A stretch of 64,000 bases of DNA from Robbsia sp. KACC 23696 (GTDB lineage Bacteria > Pseudomonadota > Gammaproteobacteria > Burkholderiales > Burkholderiaceae), in the NCBI RefSeq assembly GCF_039852015.1, contig NZ_CP156628.1, positions 682,001-746,000 on the forward strand. Direction: 5' to 3'. The notes below the pieces were generated by a model that worked only from the letters and a program-made list of their open reading frames with translations, was not told the origin of the DNA and ran no database searches. Position numbers and translations under genes: made by a program. Shown here in pieces: positions 8,422-16,394 of this stretch (position 1 is its first letter; every line of letters starts with the position of its first letter).

Positions 8422-10050
8422 ATGAGCGCATCTCCTCCCGCATCCCCCCCAGCCGGCGCCGGCGCCCCACCAGTCGCCCCCGCCGCACCCACGCCTTTTA
8501 CAGGCGGCAAACTGGTCCTGGCAACGATTGCCGTCGCGCTGGCCACGTTCATGAACGTGCTCGACTCGTCGATTGCGAACGTCGCCATTCCGACGATCTC
8601 CGGCAATCTCGGCGTGTCGGTCGACGAAGGCACCTGGGTGGTGACGGTGTTCGCCGCCGCCAACGCGGTCTCGATCCCGCTGACCGGTTGGCTGACGCAG
8701 CGCCTCGGTCAGGTGAAGCTCTTCGTCAGCTCGATCATCCTGTTCGTCATCTCGTCCTGGCTGTGCGGCCTGGCGCCCAATCTGCCGGTGTTGCTGGCAG
8801 CGCGGGTCTTGCAAGGTGCCGTTGCCGGGCCGCTGATCCCGATGTCGCAGGCGATCCTGCTGAGCTCCTATCCCAAGGAGAAGTCTTCGATGGCGCTCGC
8901 GCTATGGGGGATGACCGCCGTGGTCGGGCCGATTGCCGGCCCCTCGCTCGGCGGCTGGATCACCGACAGCTACAGCTGGTCCTGGATCTTCTATATCAAT
9001 ATCCCCGTCGGGATCTTTTCCGCGGGCGTCACCTGGGCGCTGTACCGGAAACGGGACACGCCCACGCGCAAGGTGCCGATCGACCTCGTTGGACTTGGCT
9101 TGCTGATAGCCTGGGTGGCATCGCTGCAAGTGATGCTCGACAAGGGCAAGGATCTCGACTGGTTCTCGTCGCCGGTGATTTGTGCGCTCGCCGTCTGTGC
9201 CGCCATCGGCTTTGCTTTCTTTGTCGTATGGGAGTTGACCGACAAGAACCCGGTGGTCGACCTGCGTCTGTTTGCCGGACGTAACTTCTTTGGCGGAACG
9301 GCCGCAGTGGGGGTGGCCTATGGCCTGTTCTTCGGCAATCTCGTGCTATTGCCGCAATGGATGCAGCAGTATCTGAATTACCGCTCGGTGGACGCCGGTC
9401 TCGTCACGGCGCCATTGGGGATATTCGCGTTGATCATGTCACCGATCATCGGCAAGATTCTGCCCAAAATGGATGCGCGAATTCTGGCGACCGCGGCATT
9501 TGCCGGTTTCGCGGTGGTCTTCTTCATGCGCTCGAACTACGTGCTCGAGATCGACACATACCATCTCGTATTACCGACGCTGCTCCAAGGCATTCCGATG
9601 GCGATGTTCTTCATCCCATTGACGGCAATCACTTTGAGCGGCCTGCCTCCGAGCAAGATTCCAGCGGCCGCGGGGCTGACGAATTTCGTGCGCGTGTTCT
9701 GCGGTGCGGTGGGTACGTCACTCGCCGGCAATGAGTGGACCAATCGCATCGCACTGCATCACGAGAGACTGACGGAACAGGCGAATATTTATAATCCGAC
9801 GTTCCAGCAGTCGCTGCAGCAATCCCAACAGGTATTGCATATCAACGAGGCGCAGGCACGCGGATTGTTCGATTTCAATCTGAGCGCGCAGGCAGCGATG
9901 ATGGGGCTGAACGATATTTTCTTTATATCGGCCATCATCTTCCTGCTGATCATTCCGCTGATCTGGATCACCAAGCGGAATCGTCCGGCCGGTGGCGGCG
10001 GGAGCGGCGGTGGTAGCACCGCCAGCGATGCGGCGGCAGCGGCGCACTAA
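8422..10050 (+). CDS. DHA2/EmrB-family MFS multidrug exporter
   Basis: A 542-residue inner-membrane drug/H+ antiporter with 14 predicted membrane segments. The TM1 signature (ATFMNVLDSSIANVAIP) and motif C in TM5 (WGMTAVVGPIAGPSLGGWIT) define the DHA2 family. The WSWIFYINIPVG block is the usual EmrB hallmark. The N-terminal 30 residues and the C-terminal 25 are low-complexity (Ala/Pro at one end, Gly/Ser at the other). ATG 8422 is chosen since the earlier in-frame residues are not family-like. EmrB normally works with an EmrA membrane-fusion partner, but no emrA or outer-membrane channel gene is adjacent here, which is unusual. Confidence 0.9.
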   Translation: MSASPPASPPAGAGAPPVAPAAPTPFTGGKLVLATIAVALATFMNVLDSSIANVAIPTISGNLGVSVDEGTWVVTVFAAANAVSIPLTGWLTQRLGQVKLFVSSIILFVISSWLCGLAPNLPVLLAARVLQGAVAGPLIPMSQAILLSSYPKEKSSMALALWGMTAVVGPIAGPSLGGWITDSYSWSWIFYINIPVGIFSAGVTWALYRKRDTPTRKVPIDLVGLGLLIAWVASLQVMLDKGKDLDWFSSPVICALAVCAAIGFAFFVVWELTDKNPVVDLRLFAGRNFFGGTAAVGVAYGLFFGNLVLLPQWMQQYLNYRSVDAGLVTAPLGIFALIMSPIIGKILPKMDARILATAAFAGFAVVFFMRSNYVLEIDTYHLVLPTLLQGIPMAMFFIPLTAITLSGLPPSKIPAAAGLTNFVRVFCGAVGTSLAGNEWTNRIALHHERLTEQANIYNPTFQQSLQQSQQVLHINEAQARGLFDFNLSAQAAMMGLNDIFFISAIIFLLIIPLIWITKRNRPAGGGGSGGGSTASDAAAAAH

Positions 10051-10075
10051 TCGGCACGCTTGACCCTGCTGCCGC

Positions 10076-10098
10076 GCCCTGGACATTGCGTCCAGGGC
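10076..10098. terminator. Hairpin between convergent emrB-like and pcaDC genes
   Basis: GCCCTGGAC (10076-10084), loop ATTGC, GTCCAGGGC (10090-10098): a perfect 9-bp stem 26 bp past the exporter stop. No T-run is seen on either strand, so it is a weak bidirectional terminator at best. Confidence 0.4.
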
Positions 10099-10150
10099 AT
10101 CAGGAAGCGGCGGTCCGCGCCGGCGCCTTCGCCACACGGACCGATCCGGT

Positions 10151-11368
10151 CTAGCCGTTCTGCGCCTTGTCCTGTTCCTGCCAGATCGTCTCAGCCAGAT
10201 GGAAGGCCGAATTCGCCGCCGGCACGCCGCAGTAGATCGCGCACTGCAGCAACACCTCTTTGACCTCCTCGCGCGTGACGCCGTTGTTGCGCGCGGCGCG
10301 CAGGTGCAGTGCCAACTCCTCGTTTCGATTCAAGGCGATCATCAAACCGATCGTCAGCAGACTCCGCGTGTGACGTGGCAGGCCGTCGCGGGTCCAGATC
10401 CCGCCCCACGCGTATCGCGTGATCATGTCCTGGAATTCTTCGTTGAACGGCGTCAGGTGCTGCAGCGAGCGATCGACATGCGCCGCGCCCAACACCTCGC
10501 GGCGTACCGCGAGTCCTTTCTGATAGCGCGTCTTCTCCTGCAGCGCGCCCCGATCGAAAAAGTCCAGCAAGGTCTGCGAATACGCGTCGGCCTTCTCGAC
10601 ATTCGCGATGTGGCCGGCGGCGAATTCCTTGTAGCGTGCACCTGGGATTTGCGCATGCAGCCAGCGGCCCTGCTCGGCGCTCGTGGAGAGATCGTGCGTG
10701 CCGGCAATGACCAGCGTCGGCACGCTGACCGACGCCGCCGCGTCCCGCAAATCCGCGCTGGCCAATGCGCCGCAGTTCGCGCAATAGCCTGCTTCCGATG
10801 TCGTCGTCAGTACCGCGCGCAAAGGCACCAGCTTTTCGGGATGCGCGGTCTGGAACCCTTCGGTAAACCAGCGCGACAGAATCGTATCGGCGAATCCGGC
10901 GAGGGTCTTTTCCTGTACGGTGTCGATGCGCGTCTGCCAGGACGCCTCGCTACCCACGCGTGCCGCGGTATTGCTCAATACCAGTTTGTCCAGTCGATCC
11001 GGATGCTCGATCCCGAGCGCGAGGCCGGTCAGTCCCCCCATCGAGATGCCGCAGAAATGACTGCGCGCGATGCCGAGATGGTCCCATAAGGCGATGACGT
11101 CATCGCGCAACTGCTCGATCGCATAGGGTCCTTGCGGTGCACTCGACTGGCCATGACCGCGGGTGTCGTAACGCAATAGGCGGAAATACGGCGACAGCGC
11201 CTCGGCCTGCGCCGACCACATCGTCAAGTCCGTGCCCAGGGAATTCGACAAGGTCAACCAGGGCGCGCCCTCCGGGCCTTCCACGCGATAACGCAGACGC
11301 ACGCCATTCACGTCGGCCCATTGGTCCTGCGCCTGCGGCGCCGTGCGAGGTGTCGCATTTGGCTCCAT
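10151..11368 (-). CDS. pcaDC: Fused 3-oxoadipate enol-lactonase / 4-carboxymuconolactone decarboxylase
   Basis: A bifunctional cytosolic enzyme of the protocatechuate branch of the beta-ketoadipate pathway. Residues about 1-265 are an alpha/beta hydrolase (PcaD) with the nucleophile elbow GISMGG and a C-terminal His in AAGHIANVE; it opens 3-oxoadipate enol-lactone. Residues about 285-400 are a carboxymuconolactone decarboxylase (PcaC), with HTRSLLTIG and LHLRAARNNGVTREE as family blocks. It converts the product of PcaB, so it acts just before the lactonase domain. The fusion, often called PcaL, is known in actinobacteria and some Burkholderiaceae. ATG 11368 has a GGAGAG site 8 nt upstream. 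It follows pcaB in the same direction with a 132-bp gap. Confidence 0.93.
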   Translation of the reverse strand: MEPNATPRTAPQAQDQWADVNGVRLRYRVEGPEGAPWLTLSNSLGTDLTMWSAQAEALSPYFRLLRYDTRGHGQSSAPQGPYAIEQLRDDVIALWDHLGIARSHFCGISMGGLTGLALGIEHPDRLDKLVLSNTAARVGSEASWQTRIDTVQEKTLAGFADTILSRWFTEGFQTAHPEKLVPLRAVLTTTSEAGYCANCGALASADLRDAAASVSVPTLVIAGTHDLSTSAEQGRWLHAQIPGARYKEFAAGHIANVEKADAYSQTLLDFFDRGALQEKTRYQKGLAVRREVLGAAHVDRSLQHLTPFNEEFQDMITRYAWGGIWTRDGLPRHTRSLLTIGLMIALNRNEELALHLRAARNNGVTREEVKEVLLQCAIYCGVPAANSAFHLAETIWQEQDKAQNG

Positions 11369-11500
11369 CGATTCTCTCCGTTTCCAAACGATTTCGTATA
11401 TAGGGTGGCAAGGCGAGCCAGCGCATGGTTCATCGCGGCTGACGGTGACAACAGGCACGCATGACGTCGGCATCAGCGTCGTCCCGCTGCGGCGAGCCGG

Positions 11501-12919
11501 TCAGCGGGACGCCTGCGGCGCGCTGTCGCTTGCCTGATATCGTGCCAGCACGGCGTCGACAAAGGCGCCGGCCTGCCCCGTGTAATGGGCGGGATCCAAT
11601 AATTGCGTCAATTGCGTCTCCGACAATTGCGCACGAACTTCCGACTGCTCCAGCAACACCTCTCGCAAGGTGCACTTTTGCGAGACGGCGGCCTTCGATG
11701 CCGCCTCGACCAGATGATGCGCTTCGATGCGCCCCAAGCGTTCGCCCAAGGCCAGCATGACCGCCTCGCCGAGAATCAGTCCCTGCGTGAGATCCAGATT
11801 CGCCGACAGGCGCCCGCGATCGACGTTCAAGCCGTCGAGGATACCGACGACGGCATCGAGCGCGCCACTGGTCAGCCGTGCGATATCGGGCAGCGCATCC
11901 CACTCCGCCTGCCATCCGCCCAGCGCCCGTTCGTGTTGCTGCACCATGCCACCGAGCATCGTCGCCACCAAGGACGGCACGCGCTGTGCCGCGGTCAAGA
12001 CGGCCGCGCAGCCCACGGGATTACGCTTGTGCGGCATCGTCGACGATCCGCCTTTGCCCGCTCCGGCCGGCTCCGCCAGTTCGCCGATCTCGGTCTGCAT
12101 CTGCAACGCGATATCGCCGGCCAGCTTGCCGAGACTGCCGGTTACCATGCCCCAACAACATGCCAGCTCCGCGAGGCGGTCGCGCTGCGTATGCCAGGAC
12201 ACGTCCGGTGCCCGAAGGTCCAGCGCCGCGGCCAAACCTCGCAGCACGGCGGGCGCGTGTGCGCCGAGGCTCGCCAGCGTGCCGGCCGCGCCGCCGAATT
12301 GCAGCACGCGGACCTGCTCGCGCGCGGCGGCCAGCCGTGTCCGATGACGCAGCATCGCATCCAAGGCCTGGGCGAACTTCAGGCCGAGCGTGATGGGCAG
12401 CGCCTGCTGTAACCAGGTGCGGCCGACCTGTGGCGTATCGCGATGCGTCGCGGCCAAGCTCGCGAGCAGTTGGCAGACCCGCGCCAATGCGGCGTCGATC
12501 ACGTCGCAACTGTCCAGGGACTGCAGCACGGTGGCCGTGTCGATGATGTCCTGGCTGGTCGCCCCCCAATGGACGTAGCGTGCCGCCTCTGGATCCCGAG
12601 CCTTGACCACGGCGGTCAATTGCTTGACGAGCGGAATGGCCGTGTTGCCCGCGGAAGCGCTCGCGTCCAACAAGGCCGGAATGTCGAGCAGCGCGACGTC
12701 GCACGCGGCGGCGATCGGCGCCACCGCCGCGTGCGGCACGACGCCGGCGTCGGCACTGGCGCGCGTCAGGGCGGCTTCGACATCGAGCATGCGCTGCAGC
12801 GTCGTCTCGACTTCCCAGATCGGCAGCATGGCGCGGCCGCCGTAAAGTCGATCGGTTATGCGCCCCGAAACCGGAGACGAGGATTGGGAAGGGGATGGCG
12901 TGGAGGTCGTGGCAGTCAT
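11501..12919 (-). CDS. pcaB: 3-carboxy-cis,cis-muconate cycloisomerase
   Basis: A 472-residue member of the fumarase/aspartase superfamily. It lactonises 3-carboxy-cis,cis-muconate, the product of protocatechuate 3,4-dioxygenase, to 4-carboxymuconolactone. The superfamily signature GSSTMPHKRNP is intact near residue 290, and VHWGATSQDIIDT near residue 116 is the typical PcaB block. The N-terminal 18 residues are Ser/Thr-rich and probably non-essential. It lies upstream of pcaDC and 220 bp downstream of pcaQ on the same strand. The gap carries a GTTCG-N5-CGAAC element that may control this unit. Confidence 0.94.
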   Translation of the reverse strand: MTATTSTPSPSQSSSPVSGRITDRLYGGRAMLPIWEVETTLQRMLDVEAALTRASADAGVVPHAAVAPIAAACDVALLDIPALLDASASAGNTAIPLVKQLTAVVKARDPEAARYVHWGATSQDIIDTATVLQSLDSCDVIDAALARVCQLLASLAATHRDTPQVGRTWLQQALPITLGLKFAQALDAMLRHRTRLAAAREQVRVLQFGGAAGTLASLGAHAPAVLRGLAAALDLRAPDVSWHTQRDRLAELACCWGMVTGSLGKLAGDIALQMQTEIGELAEPAGAGKGGSSTMPHKRNPVGCAAVLTAAQRVPSLVATMLGGMVQQHERALGGWQAEWDALPDIARLTSGALDAVVGILDGLNVDRGRLSANLDLTQGLILGEAVMLALGERLGRIEAHHLVEAASKAAVSQKCTLREVLLEQSEVRAQLSETQLTQLLDPAHYTGQAGAFVDAVLARYQASDSAPQASR

Positions 12920-12935
12920 GGCGGGCTTTATCGAT

Positions 12936-12950
12936 GTTCGCGTGACGAAC
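12936..12950. promoter_or_regulatory. PcaR/IclR-like operator upstream of pcaB
   Basis: GTTCG-CGTGA-CGAAC is a perfect 5-5-5 inverted repeat 17 bp before the pcaB start, and ACGAAC recurs at 12964-12969. It matches in form the 15-bp GTTCG-type site reported for the IclR-family regulator PcaR of Pseudomonas. No pcaR gene is in the window, so this is inferred from form and position. Confidence 0.45.
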
Positions 12951-13139
12951 GTAAATTCTATAAACGAACACCTTTTTTATCTTAGGTCTCGCCTCGAAGC
13001 ATTGTCAACGGACTGCGCACGCCGCCGCGCACGATGGATGATTTTTCGCGGGTAAACGATAGGAGATGCCGGCCGCTCATCGTGGCGGGTGGCATCCGCC
13101 ATGGGAGGCGGCCGCCTTGTGCCGCGGCGCGGCCTGACC

Positions 13140-14066
13140 TTATCCCAATTTGGCGGCTTCCCGCAGGCAGGCCAACCATCCGTGCAAGGCGACCGGCGTC
13201 TGCCGGTCGACCGGCAGGATCATCCCGACCGGCTCCTCGGATCCCGCCGTCGAAATGGGCAGCGTCTGCAACAGGCCGGACTCCACGTCGAGCCGGATCG
13301 CGCTATGCGGCACGAACCAGACGAAATCGTGCTCGCGCACCAGTTGCCGCCCCATCGACACCGACACCGTCTCAATCCGCGGCGCCGCCGTTCGCGCGCC
13401 CCCGTCCTCCAATGTCGCCAGTATCCGATTTGCCGATTCCCGGATCAGCGTACCAGCCGGCGGCAGAATCAGCGGATACGCCAGCAACTGCGTCGCACCG
13501 ATCCGTCTCTCCGACAGCAACGGGTGCTTTGGCGCGACGCAGGCACTGAGGGGCTCGCTACGCAGGAATTCGAAATTGAGGCCCGACATCGCCGCAGGAT
13601 CGGCGATACGACCCAGCGCCATATCGAGCTCGGCGTCTCGCATGCCATTCAGCAAGGCACGGTTGGTGCCGGTGGTGAGTTGCAGCGTGACGTGCGGCCA
13701 GGCATCACCGAAGCGTTTGATGGCAAGCGTGACCCAGTCGCTGACCAGGGTGGGAAGCACGCCGATGCGCAGACGTTCCGGTCCGACATCGGTGGCGTGT
13801 ATCGCGGCGTCGATGCCGTCCTGCAGGCTGATCATGCAGGCTGCGGCATGCCGCTGAAAGGCCATCGCCGACGCGGTCGGCGTCGCGCCGTTACGGCCGC
13901 GCACGAATAGCACCACGTTCAACGCGCCTTCGAGTTCCGAGAGCGTCTTCGATGCGGCAGGCTGGCTGATCGACAAGGCATCGGCCGCCTTTTGCAGGCT
14001 CCCCTGCTGCAGGACGGCCAGGAAACATTGGAGGTGGCGAAGCTTGATGCGGTTAAGCGTGGTCAT
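13140..14066 (-). CDS. pcaQ: LysR-type regulator of protocatechuate genes (PcaQ)
   Basis: A 308-residue LysR-type regulator. The N-terminal helix-turn-helix (residues about 8-65) contains LRHLQCFLAVLQQGSLQKAADAL in broken blocks, with the recognition helix SQPAASKTLSELE. The inducer-binding domain spans residues 95-300. It is close in length and pattern to PcaQ, which activates pca genes in response to beta-carboxy-cis,cis-muconate. It is divergent from pcaH, with GTTAAC/ATAACC elements in the 250-bp intergenic space, the classical arrangement. Downstream on the same strand are pcaB and pcaDC, which it may also serve by read-through. Confidence 0.88.
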   Translation of the reverse strand: MTTLNRIKLRHLQCFLAVLQQGSLQKAADALSISQPAASKTLSELEGALNVVLFVRGRNGATPTASAMAFQRHAAACMISLQDGIDAAIHATDVGPERLRIGVLPTLVSDWVTLAIKRFGDAWPHVTLQLTTGTNRALLNGMRDAELDMALGRIADPAAMSGLNFEFLRSEPLSACVAPKHPLLSERRIGATQLLAYPLILPPAGTLIRESANRILATLEDGGARTAAPRIETVSVSMGRQLVREHDFVWFVPHSAIRLDVESGLLQTLPISTAGSEEPVGMILPVDRQTPVALHGWLACLREAAKLG

Positions 14067-14116
14067 GCACCTTTCCAGCGTGATACGGGTGTACAGGAGG
14101 ACATACCGCAGGACCT

Positions 14117-14187
14117 AGGGTTAACACCCTCAAACCAGCGGTTGGGATAACCCTGAGAAAACACCATTTTGCATGTGAAACGGTTAA
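14117..14187. promoter_or_regulatory. Putative PcaQ-binding region in the pcaQ-pcaH intergenic space
   Basis: Three elements lie together: the palindrome AGGGT-TAAC-ACCCT (14117-14130), GGTT-N5-AACC (14140-14152) containing ATAACC, and GGTTAA (14182-14187). ATAACC and GGTTAA are the half-sites reported for PcaQ in rhizobia, though the spacing differs here. Position between divergent pcaQ and pcaH supports an autoregulated LysR operator. Confidence 0.55.
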
Positions 14188-14317
14188 GCATACAGTGTCG
14201 TCATCGCATTGCGATCAAAATGACCCTGCAGTATGCGGCCCCGACGCACCGAAGCTCGAGCACGCGCACGCGCAAGACTGCATCAGACCGCGGCCGCCAA
14301 AAAAAGGAGACAAGCGT

Positions 14318-15019
14318 ATGTCCTCATTGCTGATCACGCCGCGCGACTGGGAAACCCAGCCCGCGTATTCGACCCCATCCTATCGCTCGACCGGATTACG
14401 GGCACCCAGCCAGTCATTGATTCCACTGCCGGCAAAGCTGCGCGAACTGCGCGCACCGGTCTATGGCGCGGAGCGTCTCGGCGCTCTCGATCATGACCTG
14501 ACACGCAATGCGGCGCGCAATGGCGAGCCGTTGGGAGAACGCATTATCGTCACCGGCCGGGTGCTGGACGAAGGCGGGCAACCGGTGCGCAATACCTTGG
14601 TCGAAATCTGGCAAGCGAATGCCGCCGGGCGCTACGTCCACAAGGTCGATCAGCACGGCGCCCCGCTCGATCCCAATTTCCTGGGTGCCGGCCGCTGCAT
14701 GACCGATGATCAGGGACGCTATCGCTTTATGACGATCAAGCCGGGCGCCTATCCCTGGGGCAATCATCCGAATGCCTGGCGGCCGCAGCACATCCATTTT
14801 TCCTTGTTCGGCGATTACTTCGCATCGCGCCTGGTAACGCAGATGTACTTCCCGGGCGACCCGCTGTTCGCGTTCGATCCGATCTATCAAGGTACGCCAG
14901 AAGCCTATCGCAACCGTCTGGTCGCACGCTTCGACCTGGATACGACCGAGGCCGATTTCGCATTGGGATATCAGTTCGATATCGTCCTGCGTGGCCCGCA
15001 ACAGACGCCGATGGAGTAA
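14318..15019 (+). CDS. pcaH: Protocatechuate 3,4-dioxygenase beta subunit
   Basis: The iron-bearing beta subunit (233 residues) of the intradiol ring-cleaving enzyme that converts protocatechuate and O2 to 3-carboxy-cis,cis-muconate. The four Fe(III) ligands are all present with canonical spacing: Tyr106 (AAGRY), Tyr145 (PGAYPWGN), His158 and His160 (QHIHFS). The N-terminal substrate-cap region (RAPSQSLIPLP) is also typical. ATG 14318 is chosen for its AAAAGGAG ribosome binding site 9 nt upstream. pcaG follows after 6 bp, so the two are co-translated, and the unit is divergent from pcaQ. Confidence 0.96.
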   Translation: MSSLLITPRDWETQPAYSTPSYRSTGLRAPSQSLIPLPAKLRELRAPVYGAERLGALDHDLTRNAARNGEPLGERIIVTGRVLDEGGQPVRNTLVEIWQANAAGRYVHKVDQHGAPLDPNFLGAGRCMTDDQGRYRFMTIKPGAYPWGNHPNAWRPQHIHFSLFGDYFASRLVTQMYFPGDPLFAFDPIYQGTPEAYRNRLVARFDLDTTEADFALGYQFDIVLRGPQQTPME

Positions 15020-15025
15020 GCCGAC

Positions 15026-15658
15026 ATGACGAACAATACGACCCCGCTGGCCACCGCCGACCATAACGGCAATCCGTTGAAGCAGACCCCGTCGCAAACC
15101 GTCGGTCCCTTCTTTGCCTATGGCTTGACGCCGACACAATACAACTACGGCTTCGACAGTCTGTTCACGCCCGTCATCGCACAGCCCACCGCGCGCGGCG
15201 AGCACATCACGATCACCGGCCAGGTGTTCGATGCGAACGGTGCGCCGATCGTCGATGCGTTGTTGGAGTTTCTGCAACCGGATAGCGAGGGGCGCTACAT
15301 CGGCACCCCGCAGGAAGCCAGCGAAACCGGCTTCAGCGGTTTTGGTCGCGTCGGCACCGGTACCGATCCGAAGGCCCGCTATACGATCGAGACCTTGAAG
15401 CCCGGCGTTGCCACGGCGGGAGATGCGCCGCATATCAACGTCATCGTGTTGATGCGTGGTGTGCTGCTGCACGCCTTCACCCGCATTTACTTCGACGATG
15501 AAGCCGCCGCGAACGAGAAGGATCCGGTCCTGAACATGGTGCCGGCCGCGCGCCGGGCAACGCTCGTCGCTAAAACGGAAGCCGTGTCCGGCAAGAAGAC
15601 CTATCGCTTCGATATCCGCATGCAAGGCGACGGCGAAACGGTCTTCTTCGACCTGTAA
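15026..15658 (+). CDS. pcaG: Protocatechuate 3,4-dioxygenase alpha subunit
   Basis: A 210-residue alpha subunit that forms the heteromer with PcaH and shapes the active-site entrance. The family blocks TPSQTVGPFFAYGL (start) and ARYTIETLKPG are present. As expected for the alpha chain, the Tyr/Tyr/His/His iron set is not complete. The product is cytosolic. It overlaps no gene but lies 6 bp after pcaH, with GGAGTAAGCC as ribosome binding site. A GC-rich imperfect hairpin at about 15670-15696 may end the transcript. Confidence 0.95.
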   Translation: MTNNTTPLATADHNGNPLKQTPSQTVGPFFAYGLTPTQYNYGFDSLFTPVIAQPTARGEHITITGQVFDANGAPIVDALLEFLQPDSEGRYIGTPQEASETGFSGFGRVGTGTDPKARYTIETLKPGVATAGDAPHINVIVLMRGVLLHAFTRIYFDDEAAANEKDPVLNMVPAARRATLVAKTEAVSGKKTYRFDIRMQGDGETVFFDL

Positions 15659-15714
15659 TACCGCGTCCACGGACCCGCTCGCGGATGCGGCGGGTTCGTT
15701 CAGACGCAGGCGTT

Positions 15715-16152
15715 TTATTCGTCGGCGTTCGCCAATTCGAAGCGAATCGGTTGTGCGCCTTCCCACAAGGTCCGCACGCCCAGATCCCGCAGCTTTTCCT
15801 TACCCTCGACGATCGTCAGAAAGTGGTTGCCGGCCAGTTGGCCCAGCTTGCTCGAGAAGCAGCATGAACCATAGGCCATGATGATTTCCGTCTCGCTATA
15901 GCCACCCGGGTAGAACAGCACATCGCCGACCGAGGGATGGCTGGTGTGATTCTCGAAACCCAGGGGCTGGCCGTCCAGCTCGAGTTTCCAATCGCCCAGC
16001 GGTACCCAGCACCCCTCGCCGCTCCAACGGACGTGGATCAGCTTCTGCTCGTAGGGCAGCAAGGCCAGGAAAGCCTTTACCGTATGCGGCGCATCCGGAT
16101 GGGTTTCAGCGATGAAAACGTCGTCGCCAGAGGTGATCTTGATTCGCGTCAT
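15715..16152 (-). CDS. DUF3830-family protein
   Basis: A 145-residue cytosolic protein of the cyclophilin-like DUF3830 family. Members often lie next to amidohydrolases or hydantoinase-type genes and have no proven function. Visible blocks are HVRWSGEGCWVPLGD near residue 40 and SYPGG-type turns (FYPGGYSETEI) near residue 80, followed by two adjacent Cys (SCCF). ATG 16152 is the natural family start; an in-frame start at 16206 adds 18 residues of non-family sequence. It lies convergent to pcaG and downstream of the UraD-AllC gene on the same strand, which suggests a link to ureide or amide metabolism. Confidence 0.75.
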   Translation of the reverse strand: MTRIKITSGDDVFIAETHPDAPHTVKAFLALLPYEQKLIHVRWSGEGCWVPLGDWKLELDGQPLGFENHTSHPSVGDVLFYPGGYSETEIIMAYGSCCFSSKLGQLAGNHFLTIVEGKEKLRDLGVRTLWEGAQPIRFELANADE

Positions 16153-16394
16153 GGTAGAGTAATCTGAAATTCGTATCGAGCGCCGTCCGGGCGCGATGGC
16201 CGCCAACCGGACCGCACACTTGTTTTGCCACGCGGTAATGATGCCCGCGCCATTTATCTAGCGCAACTCATCGTACCAGGGTCGTGCGTGCGCTGTATTG
16301 CGAAGGCGATATGACACTCATCACGCCCAGATCGCGCTTGCCTCGCACACACACGGAGCCTACGGGACGTAGGGGGCGCGCACGCAGACGCGCA

